Below are positions 17,791 to 26,894 of a stretch of DNA of 64,000 nucleotides, one piece after another. Within the stretch, counting starts at the first letter, position 1. Every line of letters begins with the position of its first letter. A program made the position numbers and the translations under genes. The DNA is from Spirosoma rhododendri (lineage in GTDB: Bacteria > Bacteroidota > Bacteroidia > Cytophagales > Spirosomataceae). The notes beneath the pieces are model-generated. The model saw nothing but the letters and a program-made list of their open reading frames with translations, had not been told where the DNA came from and searched no databases. The stretch lies in contig NZ_CP051677.1 of assembly GCF_012849055.1 (NCBI RefSeq), positions 4,665,001 through 4,729,000 on the forward strand. The letters are read 5' to 3'.

Positions 17791-19059
17791 CTAGAACAAC
17801 TCCTGTCCCACCAGGTAATTCAGCTCCTCGTAGGCACTGACGCGGTCGGCTTTCAGGCGGTTGAGTTGCTGCACGCTGTCGTTGTAGGCTTCGATCAGGT
17901 CGACAAACTCGATCAGGCTCAGGTTACCTTTCTGGAAACTGACCACCACACCCCGGTTTAGCTGCTCGAACTGATCGGTGAATTGCGGCTCCATCGTCTG
18001 CATACGCCCTTCAACTTCCCGCACCTTCGCCAGCACGGCGTCGACTTCGTTGGTGATCTGAATCGCCCGCTGCCGCTGTAATTCGCGCTGATAGCCAATC
18101 TGCGATTTAGCCGCCCGGATAGCGCCCTGATTGCGGTTGAACACTGGCAGATCGGCCGATACAGACAGCCCCACGTAGTTGGGTACATAGCTACCCGCCT
18201 GATCGTACGTGCCGCCCACGCGCAGGTCGGGCACGGCCAATGCGCGTTGCAGGGTATGGTTCAGTTCGGCCTGCCGCGTCAACGATTCAGCCGCCCGCAG
18301 GTCGGGACGACTGCGCAGGGCCTGCTGCCGCAGCGAATCGTCGGGGAGAGTGGGCAGGCGATAGCGCGTCAGCGTGGCATCGGTTACGACGGGCCGGACG
18401 GGGGTTGTGATCGAGAGCAGCGTTTGCAGTTGCTGCTGACCGTCGGCGAGTTGAAAGCGGATCGCCGTACGTTGGTTATTCAACTCAAACAGCAGGGCCT
18501 TCAGCCGCAGCAACTCCCGCAGCGACACGTTGTTCCGCCCATACTGCACCTCATAAGCAGACACGGTGGTCTGCAACGTATTGATCTGCTGATCGAACCG
18601 ACTCAGCGTCTGCTGCTGGAAATAAATAGCGTAAAAACGACTGCGCAGGTCAAAGCGCAGGCTTCGTAGCAGGTCGAGCAGCTCGTATTCGGTCAGGCGG
18701 GTGGCTTCCGACGCCAGGGCAACGCGTTTGTTGCGCTTTCCCGCCGTGTAGAGCAGTTGCTGCACCGACACGATTTTCTGCCCCTGCCGACCGATGTCGG
18801 GCACGCGCCGGGTTTCGGGGTTGTAGGTACTTAGCTCCAGCGTCGCCGTCGGGTTATCGTACAAACCCGCCTGCAACACCTGCGCCTGGCTCGCATCGAT
18901 ACGAAAACGTTCGGCCAGCAACAGCAGGTTATTTCGCAGAAACAGACTGTCGGCCTGCCGCAGCGTCAACGGCAACGAATCGGCGGGTGGCAATGTCCGG
19001 GCAAGAGACAGCCGGGGGATAGTTAGTGTCAGGAAGAAAAGCGCAATCAATAGCCGCAT
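17791..19059 (-). CDS. TolC-like outer membrane factor of the RND pump
   Basis: 422 aa from the ATG at 19059, which opens on a Sec signal (MRLLIALFFLTLTIPRLSLA). An upstream TTG in frame is less likely. It has two OEP repeats with long alpha-helices (about 55-210 and 245-420) and the usual YDNPTATLELSTYNPE segment near the first beta-hairpin. It forms the outer-membrane channel for the CzcBA-type pump encoded downstream on the same strand. The phased TTAGA array lies 52-100 bp upstream. Confidence 0.9.
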   Translation of the reverse strand: MRLLIALFFLTLTIPRLSLARTLPPADSLPLTLRQADSLFLRNNLLLLAERFRIDASQAQVLQAGLYDNPTATLELSTYNPETRRVPDIGRQGQKIVSVQQLLYTAGKRNKRVALASEATRLTEYELLDLLRSLRFDLRSRFYAIYFQQQTLSRFDQQINTLQTTVSAYEVQYGRNNVSLRELLRLKALLFELNNQRTAIRFQLADGQQQLQTLLSITTPVRPVVTDATLTRYRLPTLPDDSLRQQALRSRPDLRAAESLTRQAELNHTLQRALAVPDLRVGGTYDQAGSYVPNYVGLSVSADLPVFNRNQGAIRAAKSQIGYQRELQRQRAIQITNEVDAVLAKVREVEGRMQTMEPQFTDQFEQLNRGVVVSFQKGNLSLIEFVDLIEAYNDSVQQLNRLKADRVSAYEELNYLVGQELF

Positions 19060-19110
19060 ACGGTGAGTACAATACGGCCACAAAGCTCCGTACCCAACCT
19101 TGCAGGCGGC

Positions 19111-19159
19111 TTAGAGCTGGTTTAGAAGGCGCTTAGAAATGCCTTAGAAATTAATTAGA
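19111..19159 (-). promoter_or_regulatory. Five TTAGA repeats phased at 11 bp
   Basis: TTAGA begins at 19111, 19122, 19133, 19144 and 19155, exactly 11 bp apart, with a fuller YTTAGAA in most copies. This is the spacing of direct-repeat sites bound by OmpR/PhoB-type regulators, on one face of the helix. It lies just upstream of the metal-efflux operon. The OmpR-type regulator at 23868-24563 is the obvious candidate. Confidence 0.65.
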
Positions 19160-19191
19160 ACGGAGTTCAGGACGCACTGGACACGGTTTAT

Positions 19192-20394
19192 TCAGTTGGT
19201 CTGTCCTTTCAGCTGGTAACTCAGGGCAACCAGAATCAGTAGCACCGATACAAAGCCCAACGCGACACTGAGCGAAAACTGCTGAGCGATAAACCCAAGC
19301 AAGGCCGGGCCGGTTAGCAAACCGGTATAACCAATCGTTGTGATGGCAGGTATGCTGACCGTAGGCGCAACACCCGGCAACCGCCCGGCAGCACTGAAGA
19401 AAATGGGCACGATGTTGGCCACGCCCAGCCCCAGCAGCACAAAGCCAGCCAACGCCCCGTATGTGCCGGGAACCAGAACGGCCATTGCCAGACCAGCTGC
19501 CCCCAGCAGACTGCCACCGACCACAACCGCCTTGCCGCTCAGCCGCGCGACCAGCTTATCGCCAACCAGCCGCATAATGGCCATCGCTACCGAGAAAGCC
19601 GCGTAACCGGTTCCCGCCAGGGTTGGGTCGACACCTTTGGTATCGCGCAGGTAGATTGCGCTCCAGTCGAGGATAGCGCCTTCCGACAGAAATACGGCAA
19701 AGCACATCATTCCTAGAAACAGCACGCTGCCTTTCAGCCAGCCAAACCGCGTTTTTTCCGCTGTCGACTGGCCGGTATCCTCCGCGAAACGGGCCATCAC
19801 CTGTCGTTCGGTGTTGGCAGGAAACAACTGATTGTATTGCGTCAGCACGATGAGTACCATCAGCGCGGCTATGCTGCTGATCGCGTAAAGCGGATTTAGG
19901 CCCATTCTGACCAGAAAGCCCAGCCCCAGCGAGCCGAACAAGCCACCCACGCTGAACAGCCCGTGCAGCGACGACATAATGGGCCGTCCGTACAGATTCT
20001 GCACCTGTACGCCGTGCGCGTTCATGGCCACGTCGATCGCGCCGACGCCCGCGCCGAACAGAAATAGCGTTACGGCCATGGCAGCGGGTGAGGTCAGAAC
20101 CATCAACAGGGGCAAGGTCAGCGCCATCAGCAGGGCCGCCCCGGCAATGACGACGCGACTACCCAACCGGCTCACCAGCCAGCCCGATGTGGGCATCATC
20201 ACCATCGCACCCGCGCCCAACAGCAGCAGGAGCAACCCCAGCGTGGCGTCGTCCAGCCCCAGCCGGTCTTTGGCGAAGGGGACCATCGGTGCCCAGCTCG
20301 CCATACCGAGCCCGCAAACCAGAAAAACCAGTTGCGTGGCCGTGCGAGCCTTCGTCACAGCGTCAGGAAGTACAGTCGTGTCTGTGTTCATCAT
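19192..20394 (-). CDS. MFS permease
   Basis: About 400 aa from the ATG at 20394 (another Met follows at 20391); in-frame codons further upstream look untranslated. There are twelve predicted TM helices. The loop 2-3 region (GWLVSRLGSRVVI) fits the MFS signature G-x-x-x-D/S-R-x-G-R. It resembles the YbjJ/fucose-permease-like branch (VFLVCGLGMASWAPMVPFAKDRLGL at the N-terminus). The substrate is unknown. It is monocistronic and follows the direction of the RND operon, but is separated from it by the regulatory array. Confidence 0.85.
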   Translation of the reverse strand: MMNTDTTVLPDAVTKARTATQLVFLVCGLGMASWAPMVPFAKDRLGLDDATLGLLLLLLGAGAMVMMPTSGWLVSRLGSRVVIAGAALLMALTLPLLMVLTSPAAMAVTLFLFGAGVGAIDVAMNAHGVQVQNLYGRPIMSSLHGLFSVGGLFGSLGLGFLVRMGLNPLYAISSIAALMVLIVLTQYNQLFPANTERQVMARFAEDTGQSTAEKTRFGWLKGSVLFLGMMCFAVFLSEGAILDWSAIYLRDTKGVDPTLAGTGYAAFSVAMAIMRLVGDKLVARLSGKAVVVGGSLLGAAGLAMAVLVPGTYGALAGFVLLGLGVANIVPIFFSAAGRLPGVAPTVSIPAITTIGYTGLLTGPALLGFIAQQFSLSVALGFVSVLLILVALSYQLKGQTN

Positions 20395-20635
20395 GTATTC
20401 ACACAAGATAATCGGGTCGGATGAGTCAACCAAACCGAGCGTTTACCCGCAGCTGTTTACTGCGTAACCACCCCGCCCGGTTGCCAGACTGGTCAAGCCG
20501 AACAAGGCCATTAACTACTCTTTTGCCAGCCCATCCTGGATCGAACGCTGGCTGTAAGCCCCATTGAAAAGAATCTATTCACAACTTAACCGGCCAGCCG
20601 GAGTTAGTCTACTAGATCACTGGTGGTTCGAACGT

Positions 20636-21459
20636 ATGGTTGTTGCGGATAAGGTAAAAGACAAATCGATTCAGGGGATTGAGTGGCTGGCGCGGGGGAG
20701 TTATCTGGCTAAAGGAATTCTGTACGGCACCATCGGCGTGTTTACGCTCGAACTGGCTTTCGGCCCGCACAGTGCCGACCCTAACCGCAAGGAGGTTCTG
20801 ACCCAACTGACGGGGAACACGATGGGGCATCTGCTGCTGGCGCTGATGGTGCTGGCACTGGCGGGGCATACACTCTGGCGCATCGTGGAAATCTGGAACG
20901 ACCCCTACGACAAGGGCTGGGGCCGTGGGGCATCCTGTACCGCCTGAACTATCTGCTCAGCGGTATTACGTACGCCAGCCTGGGCATTACCGCGTTCCGG
21001 CTACTGACCGGGCAGGGCAGCGGCCCCGACGACGCCAAAAAACTCTGGGTGACGCGCCTGCTCCAGATCGACGGGGGCGATTGGCTGATTATCACCGTTG
21101 GGGTTATACTGCTGATCTGGGCGGGCTTACAGGCGTACAAAGGTGTATCGGGCAAGGTCTACAAAAGTCTGGAGTTACCGCAGGAATCGAACCGTTATGT
21201 CTGTGCGTTTCTGCGGTTTTGCAGCTTCGCCGGTTTCCTGACCGTTGCGGGTACCCTCACCGTCACGGGCTGGTACCTGATCAAAGGTGCCCTGAAAAAA
21301 GACCCGGACTGGATTCGTGGCACCGACGATTTGCTCAAGGCGATGGAACACTTCCCCGGCGGCTGGGGCGTTCAACTGGCGGCTGCGCTGGGCTTTCTGC
21401 TGATGAGTGTATTCATGCTGGCCATGGCCCGCTGGTTCCCGCTGAAAGCGGTAGATTGA
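20636..21459 (+). pseudogene. DUF1206-like membrane protein, frameshifted
   Basis: Two frames join at a run of four G (20919-20922). The first ends ...WNDPYDKGWG; the second resumes PWGILYRLNYLLSGITYASLG and runs to 21459. With one G restored the protein is about 275 aa with six TM helices in three repeats, each opening with a G-x3-KG-x-YG-like motif (LARGSYLAKGILYG), as in DUF1206. The start at 20636 (MVVADKVKDKSIQGIEWLAR) fits the family better than the ATG at 20564. Function unknown. Probably intact in the organism. Confidence 0.75.
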
Positions 21460-21682
21460 GTACCATTGCATTGCCCCTATCTGTATCGAACCCGCAGCTG
21501 AACTCTGGCCGCTCCCGTGGTCATCTATGCACTGGCCAAACAAACTGGGCACCTCTTCGAGCCCGGCCAGCTAATGAGTTCAGCGTTGGCCGATGCACCT
21601 GGCTGTGATCACCTGTTCTTTACGTCCACTACTGAATCGACGTTTGCCAGGTGTGCTCGACGCTCAGTCAATTTTCTGAGCC

Positions 21683-22258
21683 TTACTGTTTGAGCTGATT
21701 GATGGGCGGCCCCACGCGCTTGAACCCATGCGCTTCCCGAAACGCATCCTGTTGGGCTTCATTCATCGTTTTCAGCACCCCGGCACTGATCTGTTGGAAA
21801 CACTCTTCCATTTTACCCGCTGGCTGAAACGTCATCAACAAACGCCCTTCGCCAGACCCCACTTTAGCAAAGCAATGCGGCACATTACGAGGACCGAATA
21901 CGGTATCACCCGCTTTCACCTGATGAATGACATCACCAACCTTAATCAGAAACTCGCCTTCCAGCACATACCACAACTCATCCTGCTCGAAGTGAACGTG
22001 TAGAGCCGGCCCTCCTTCCTTCACCCGCCGGGATTCGTACACGTACAGATCTCCGTTGGTGTCTTTAGTGGATACCTTCGTCATGAAGGTGTCGCCATCA
22101 AAAAGGGAAATAGCCTGATTGAATCGATCTTTCCCCGCATCGACTTTAAACCCTTTGTCGACCCGGTAGCGTTTGAGGGTATCGGCCGCCCACACGAAAG
22201 GAGATGCCAGCAAGGTGGCTGTCGCCAAACTGGCTTTCAGAAAATTAGCTCGTTGCAT
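21683..22258 (-). CDS. Secreted cupin-domain protein
   Basis: 191 aa. A Sec signal peptide ends near residue 25 (ATLLASPFVWAA). A single cupin follows, with metal-ligand pattern His87-x-His89 (ALHVHFEQDELWYV), Glu94 and, in the second motif, His128 (GPRNVPHCF). The fold suggests a metal-dependent enzyme or binding protein in the periplasm. The ligand is unknown. It is monocistronic and leftward. Confidence 0.82.
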   Translation of the reverse strand: MQRANFLKASLATATLLASPFVWAADTLKRYRVDKGFKVDAGKDRFNQAISLFDGDTFMTKVSTKDTNGDLYVYESRRVKEGGPALHVHFEQDELWYVLEGEFLIKVGDVIHQVKAGDTVFGPRNVPHCFAKVGSGEGRLLMTFQPAGKMEECFQQISAGVLKTMNEAQQDAFREAHGFKRVGPPINQLKQ

Positions 22259-22503
22259 ATCCGATCAGCGTTGTAAAGTCAAAACTGCCTCATAAGTATC
22301 GAAGTAAGCAGAAATTACTAGGCTGTTGATGAGTTGTTTAGCCAGCGGTTGATTTAACTCCAGCTGAAACCTGGACCACTCAAGTCAGGGCGATTTTCAT
22401 CCGTTCTCCTAACCCAGCCTGTAGCATACGCGGTACAGGGGATGGTTGAGTCTAACCAGATCAACGACAGCCTACGTTTGCCATCGCTCGCTGTACAGCA
22501 AGC

Positions 22504-23871
22504 TCACAGGTGCGGCAGCGACACGGTAAAGGTACTCCCCTGCCCCGGTGCGCTTTCGACGGTGAGCGTGCCGTGGTGGAGATCAATTAGCCGGGCCGTA
22601 ATCGACAGACCAATGCCGAAACCAGGATAGCCTAGGGCGGTTTCGGCCCGGTAGAACGGCTCAAAAATACGGGCGATCTCTGCCTCCGTCATGCCGATGC
22701 CCCGGTCGCTGACGGCGATGCGGCAGTGCGTAGCGTCGGTGCTGATACGAACCCGGGCGGTGTGGTCAGCCGAATATTTGCAGGCGTTGTCGAGGAGGTT
22801 GCTGAACACCTGCTTCAACAACTCTTCGTTGCCCGCCACGAGCGTTTCGGTTTCCGATTCGGGGATATTGCCGTAGTCGATCGCAATCTGGTAGCTGGGC
22901 CGGGCAGTCGTCAGTTCGTCGCGGGCGGCAAAGAGCGAATCGTCGGTGCGGATCGGATGCAGCGGTAGCAGATCGATGGTTTCCAGCGTACGGGCCAGCT
23001 GAAGCAGACTGTTCGTCAGACCGATCAGTCGATCCGCATCCGAGAGCAGGTTTTGCAGGATCGTTTCGTGTTCGGCCACCGTCAACGGGTGCAGCAGCCC
23101 CAGCTGGATTTCGGATTTCAGCGCGGCCAGGGGGGTTCGCAGTTCGTGCGACGTCTGCGAGACAAAGCTGCGCTGCTGCTCAAAGGCCCGCTGCAACCGC
23201 CGGAGCAAATCGTTGACGTTGATGGCCAGCCGGGCAATCTCGTCCTGCCGATTGCCTTCATCGAGTCGCTGTTGCAGATTTCCCGCCGTGATGGTCGTCA
23301 CCTGCTCGTTTAGCTGACTGATGGGTCGCAGCGACTGACCCGCGAAGAAAATGCCCAGCCCGATCGTGATGCTTATGCCGACGAATAGTCCCCATCCGAG
23401 TGTCAGTTGAAGGTTCTCCAGTTTACTGCGCCCAAACTCATCGTAAGCCGACGCCAGAATAACCAGGTCGCGTCCGTTCTGTCGGTACAGTAGCCCCACC
23501 AGTTCGTTACTGCCGCTGTGGGTTTCGATATCTTTTTCCCGGCGAACTTCGGCCAGCAAGGCTGGCGAGTAATCAATCACCTGATCGTCGACACTGCTGT
23601 ATATTAACCGGTTATGCTGGTCAAACACCAGTACTTTTTCGTTGAACAGAGCCGTCAGGGTGTTGCGATCGATGATCTTGAGCAAATCCCGGTCGACCTC
23701 CTTGACTTCCACCAGAAACCGCACCGTCGTCCGCCCTTTGTTTTTCAGCCGGTCGTAGAATTCCTCGCGCCGGTAGGTGGCCGACACAACGTAGATCACG
23801 ACGGAAAAGACGATCAGAATCGACGCGACGATCAGCGAAAACTGGAGCGCGATGCGGTTGCGAATGGTCAT
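22504..23871 (-). CDS. Sensor histidine kinase, CusS-like
   Basis: 455 aa inner-membrane kinase. TM1 is at about 8-30 and a periplasmic sensor of about 130 residues follows. TM2 is near 160-180, then HAMP (SLRPISQLNEQV). HisKA has phospho-His at about 241 (FVSQTSHELRTPLAALKSEI). HATPase_c has the N-box NLLDNACKYS, the G1 DRGIGM and the G2 GFGIGLSI. Its start overlaps the regulator stop by 4 nt (ATGA), so the two are translationally coupled. By layout and type it may govern the metal-efflux operon. Confidence 0.92.
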   Translation of the reverse strand: MTIRNRIALQFSLIVASILIVFSVVIYVVSATYRREEFYDRLKNKGRTTVRFLVEVKEVDRDLLKIIDRNTLTALFNEKVLVFDQHNRLIYSSVDDQVIDYSPALLAEVRREKDIETHSGSNELVGLLYRQNGRDLVILASAYDEFGRSKLENLQLTLGWGLFVGISITIGLGIFFAGQSLRPISQLNEQVTTITAGNLQQRLDEGNRQDEIARLAINVNDLLRRLQRAFEQQRSFVSQTSHELRTPLAALKSEIQLGLLHPLTVAEHETILQNLLSDADRLIGLTNSLLQLARTLETIDLLPLHPIRTDDSLFAARDELTTARPSYQIAIDYGNIPESETETLVAGNEELLKQVFSNLLDNACKYSADHTARVRISTDATHCRIAVSDRGIGMTEAEIARIFEPFYRAETALGYPGFGIGLSITARLIDLHHGTLTVESAPGQGSTFTVSLPHL

Positions 23872-24563
23872 GCTTCTTCCTTTAACACGTACCCCATGCC
23901 GGGGCGGGTATGAATCAGCTTCGGCTCGAAATCACGGTCGATCTTCTTGCGCAGGTAGTTGATGTACACCTCGACCACGTTGGTGCCCGTGTCGAAGTTC
24001 AGATCCCAGACGGCTTCGGCAATGTCGGGTTTCGACAGCACGCGCCCCCGGTTCCGCAGCAGGTATTCGAGCAGGGCGAATTCGCGGGCGGTCAGGTCGA
24101 TGGTTGTGTTGTTGCGCCGAACCTCTTTCCGGGCCAGATCGACGGTCAGGTTGGCCAGTTGCAGGATGGTTTCGGCGGGGTCGGCCACGTCGCCGAGCAG
24201 GGCCGACCGACGCAGGCAGGTTGCCACGCGGGCGATGAGTTCACGGAAGTCGAACGGTTTCACCAGATAATCGTCGGCCCCCAGTGCCAGCCCTTCGACT
24301 TTGTCGTCGATTTCGTCCAGCGCGGTGAGCAGAATAATCGGCAGATGCGGCCGTTCGGCCCGGACAGACCGACACACTTCAAAGCCGTTGATGCCCGGCA
24401 GGTTGATATCCAGAATCAGCAAATCGATTCCCGGTTGCAGGGCCATTTGCCGCCCGTTGATACCCTCATAAACGACCTCCGTTGCGTACCCCTCCTGCTG
24501 AAGCCCCCGGCTGATATTCTGGGCGATGCGCCGGTCGTCTTCGATAATCAGGATTTTTTTCAT
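23868..24563 (-). CDS. OmpR-family response regulator
   Basis: 231 aa from the ATG at 24563 (MKKILIIEDDRRIAQNISRG). An in-frame codon at 24632 would add 23 residues before the receiver and overlap the neighbouring gene. Receiver: acidic pair in IEDD, phospho-Asp near 51 (LLILDINLPGINGFEV), Lys near 101 (DYLVKPFDF). The C-terminal winged helix has LTAREFALLEYLLRNRGRVLSK and TNVVEVYINYLRKKID. It resembles CusR-type regulators. Expected sites are 11-bp-phased direct repeats, as found at 19111-19159. Confidence 0.92.
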   Translation of the reverse strand: MKKILIIEDDRRIAQNISRGLQQEGYATEVVYEGINGRQMALQPGIDLLILDINLPGINGFEVCRSVRAERPHLPIILLTALDEIDDKVEGLALGADDYLVKPFDFRELIARVATCLRRSALLGDVADPAETILQLANLTVDLARKEVRRNNTTIDLTAREFALLEYLLRNRGRVLSKPDIAEAVWDLNFDTGTNVVEVYINYLRKKIDRDFEPKLIHTRPGMGYVLKEEA

Positions 24564-24610
24564 GGCTACGTAGTAAACGTAGAGACGCGACCGGTCCGGC
24601 CTTCGCACCT

Positions 24611-26262
24611 CTACCTGGTCGGTACGCGCCACTCGCTGCTTGCGCTGCTTGGCTGCCGACGCATACGCACGGTTTTGCGCAGACTGGCAAAGACGCCCGT
24701 CGAATTGTAAAACAGCTGACCCTGATCGTAAGCCACCGACGCCGACAGGTCGCAGTCGCCCAGCACAGGCAGCGTCAGCGGTGAACTGGCCGACAGGATA
24801 CCCGAAAACTGGTTGGTGTTGGCCGGATACGGGGAATCATATGTACCCAGATTCTGGCTGTACGACAGTTTCATCTGCCACTGCACCCGCTGCGCCACCC
24901 GCCCCGACAGGCCGCCGTGCCACAGCGCCACCCGGTTGTTGACGATAGCCCGGCCGGTGCGCAGGTTAGGCCGCACGTCGGTCTGGGGCGTCAGGAAGGG
25001 CGTGCCGATAGTGTGGTTCTCATAAATCCACCCGTCCTGATACTGCCCGTGGTTGAAGTAATTAACCTTACCCCGCCGTTGCGGATCGTTGATAACGAAC
25101 TCCGGTCCGCCCTGACTTTTCGAGTAAAAGAACTCAAACAGCACATTGTCGAGCGTCAGAAACCCGTCGCCGGGTTGATTATTGCGCAGGCGGATACCGT
25201 TCAGTCCGTCGGCAATGCTGGTCAGGTAAAAAATCGATCCCGACTCAACCAGGCTCTGCCGGTACATCAACAGGTTGAATGAACCGATGTTGACATCCGC
25301 GCCGACGTCGATAGAGCCCAGGTGATTACCCACCCGGTTGTCGACGTCGATTTCCGTCAGGTTAGGATCTATCGTGAAATCGGGGTACGCCTGCGCCGAT
25401 ACGACATACTGATACGCCCGCAGGCTCGATGGCAGATAACCCTTGTTAGCCAGTCCGGAGGGCAGCGACGGTGCATAACCACCCCACTGCACCTGGTGGT
25501 TTACACCACCGTAGAGCCGGAATGCCCAGGAAGGTTTGCCAAGTCGTACGTACAATGTTTTCTGATGCAGGTACGAGTTCCGCACGATCAGCTCACGGCC
25601 CGACGCGTCTTTGTTGGCAAACCAGCCGTGGTTGTAGATGGCGTTGAAGGCCAGCACCCCTTTGAAAATGGGCACGTAGCCGATGGTGCCGAACTGAATT
25701 TTGGGCAGCGGCAGCGCATTCCCCGACCAGATATACGAACCCGACGTCAGCAGCGTATCGCACAGGCCCACAATCTGCCGACGCCGACCCGCAAACAGTT
25801 CGAACTTGCCAAACCGTATACCAGCGTAGGCTTCGGGTAGCAGCACCTTCCCGTTGAGACCGGAGTTAGCCACCACGTCGAGGCCGTAGTTCCAGCCAAA
25901 CTTCGGACGGGTGGTCGTGCTGTCTGGGGCGTTTCCGTTGTGGTCGCCCCAGATACCGGCGCGGATAGTTCCCGCCGATCCGGCCAACGGCACCGCGCCC
26001 CACTGATTCGAGCGCAGCCAGAACGGCATCTGCGCCCCATTGACGCCGTAGCCCCCACCTCAACCCGAACGGTCGTTGCATTGGGCGTAACGGGGTCGTA
26101 GGGCGTATATGACTGTGCGTATTGGGCGTGTAGTGCCGGAGTAGCCAGGCCAAAAGCAGCCAGTAATGCGATAAGTGCCCTGCCTGCCTGTCTGTCGCGT
26201 TGTGTGGTCGACGCGCCATCGGCCACGTCGGGAGTAAGTTTCCGTACTAGTCGTTTTTGCAT
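24611..26262 (-). pseudogene. Wzi-like capsule assembly outer-membrane protein, frameshifted
   Basis: The main frame (24611-26029) begins QMPFWLRSNQWGAVPLAGSAGT and continues through a long beta-barrel-like sequence with many aromatic strands. The N-terminal part, including a signal region (LIALLAAFGLATPALHA) and the strand ATTVRVEVGA, is in another frame from the ATG at 26262. The frames join as VEVGAYGVNGAQMPFW if one C is added to the run at 26052-26056. Restored length is about 550 aa. Wzi-family barrels hold capsule at the cell surface. The 3' end lies 48 bp from the response-regulator start. Confidence 0.72.
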
Positions 26263-26396
26263 TCGTTTGTTTGTCGCCTGCCCAACCGGCCCACCTGTCG
26301 ACAAGACCGGGGCCGCAAGAAGCATCCGTTCGGCCGAACCATCAATTTCAACCGCCAATCTACGGGATTAAACGTCAATTAAACCTAAATAATATC

Positions 26397-26440
26397 CGTT
26401 CAAACAAAACTCGTTTAAACAAATATCAGTTATACCTTTG
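26397..26440 (+). promoter_or_regulatory. MarR promoter with direct-repeat operator
   Basis: CGTTCAAACAAA (26397-26408) and CGTTTAAACAAA (26412-26423) are near-identical direct repeats 15 bp apart, the second containing a GTTTAAAC palindrome. A -7 box, TACCTTTG (26433-26440), follows directly. The MarR ATG is 17 nt downstream. This suits autorepression of the efflux operon. Confidence 0.55.
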
Positions 26441-26456
26441 CGCCACCACAACGATC

Positions 26457-26894
26457 ATGCACAAGAATTATCGCAATGAACACCAGCGCCTGATCGGCAA
26501 CCTCCACCGGACCGACGGCTATATTTTCAACCATTTTTCGCAGAAACTGGCCCCGTTCGACCTGTCGGTTCAACAATACATAGTACTACGGCTATTGTCG
26601 TACGAGTACCCTAACAGCCTGTCGGCGGGGGAATTGAAAGAGCGAATGACCGACATGAACTCCGACGTCACCCGCCTGACCGACCGGCTGGTTGCCAAGA
26701 ACCTGATTGTGCGGGAAATCGACCCGCAGAACCGCCGGCGTGTGAACCTGCGACTGACCGAGGAATCGAAACAGTTTGTCGATACGGTAGCCGTCGAGTT
26801 CAGCGATTTTGAATCCATCGTCAGCCACCTGACCGATGATGAAGTGACTACCCTGAATACACTCCTGGATAAAATCAGAAACAAACCACAATGA
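26457..26894 (+). CDS. MarR-family regulator of the efflux operon
   Basis: 145 aa from the ATG at 26457, just after the promoter; longer upstream frames run through the promoter and are not used. Winged HTH: FDLSVQQYIVLRLLSYEYPNSLSAGELKERM, recognition helix MNSDVTRLTDRLVAKNL, wing IDPQNRRRVNLRLT. It is the first gene of a rightward operon. Its stop overlaps the TolC start by 4 nt (ATGA). Probably a drug-responsive repressor. Confidence 0.88.
   Translation: MHKNYRNEHQRLIGNLHRTDGYIFNHFSQKLAPFDLSVQQYIVLRLLSYEYPNSLSAGELKERMTDMNSDVTRLTDRLVAKNLIVREIDPQNRRRVNLRLTEESKQFVDTVAVEFSDFESIVSHLTDDEVTTLNTLLDKIRNKPQ

Noticed and set aside
19111..19159. The TTAGA array as a CRISPR or tandem satellite
   Set aside because: Repeats are 5-7 bp with 4-6-bp gaps, far too short for CRISPR. 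The 11-bp phasing and promoter position fit regulator sites.
20919..20930. The DUF1206 frame break as programmed -1 frameshifting
   Set aside because: No X-XXY-YYZ slippery site with a downstream structure is evident, and the same type of lesion recurs in unrelated genes at G or C runs, pointing to an artefact.
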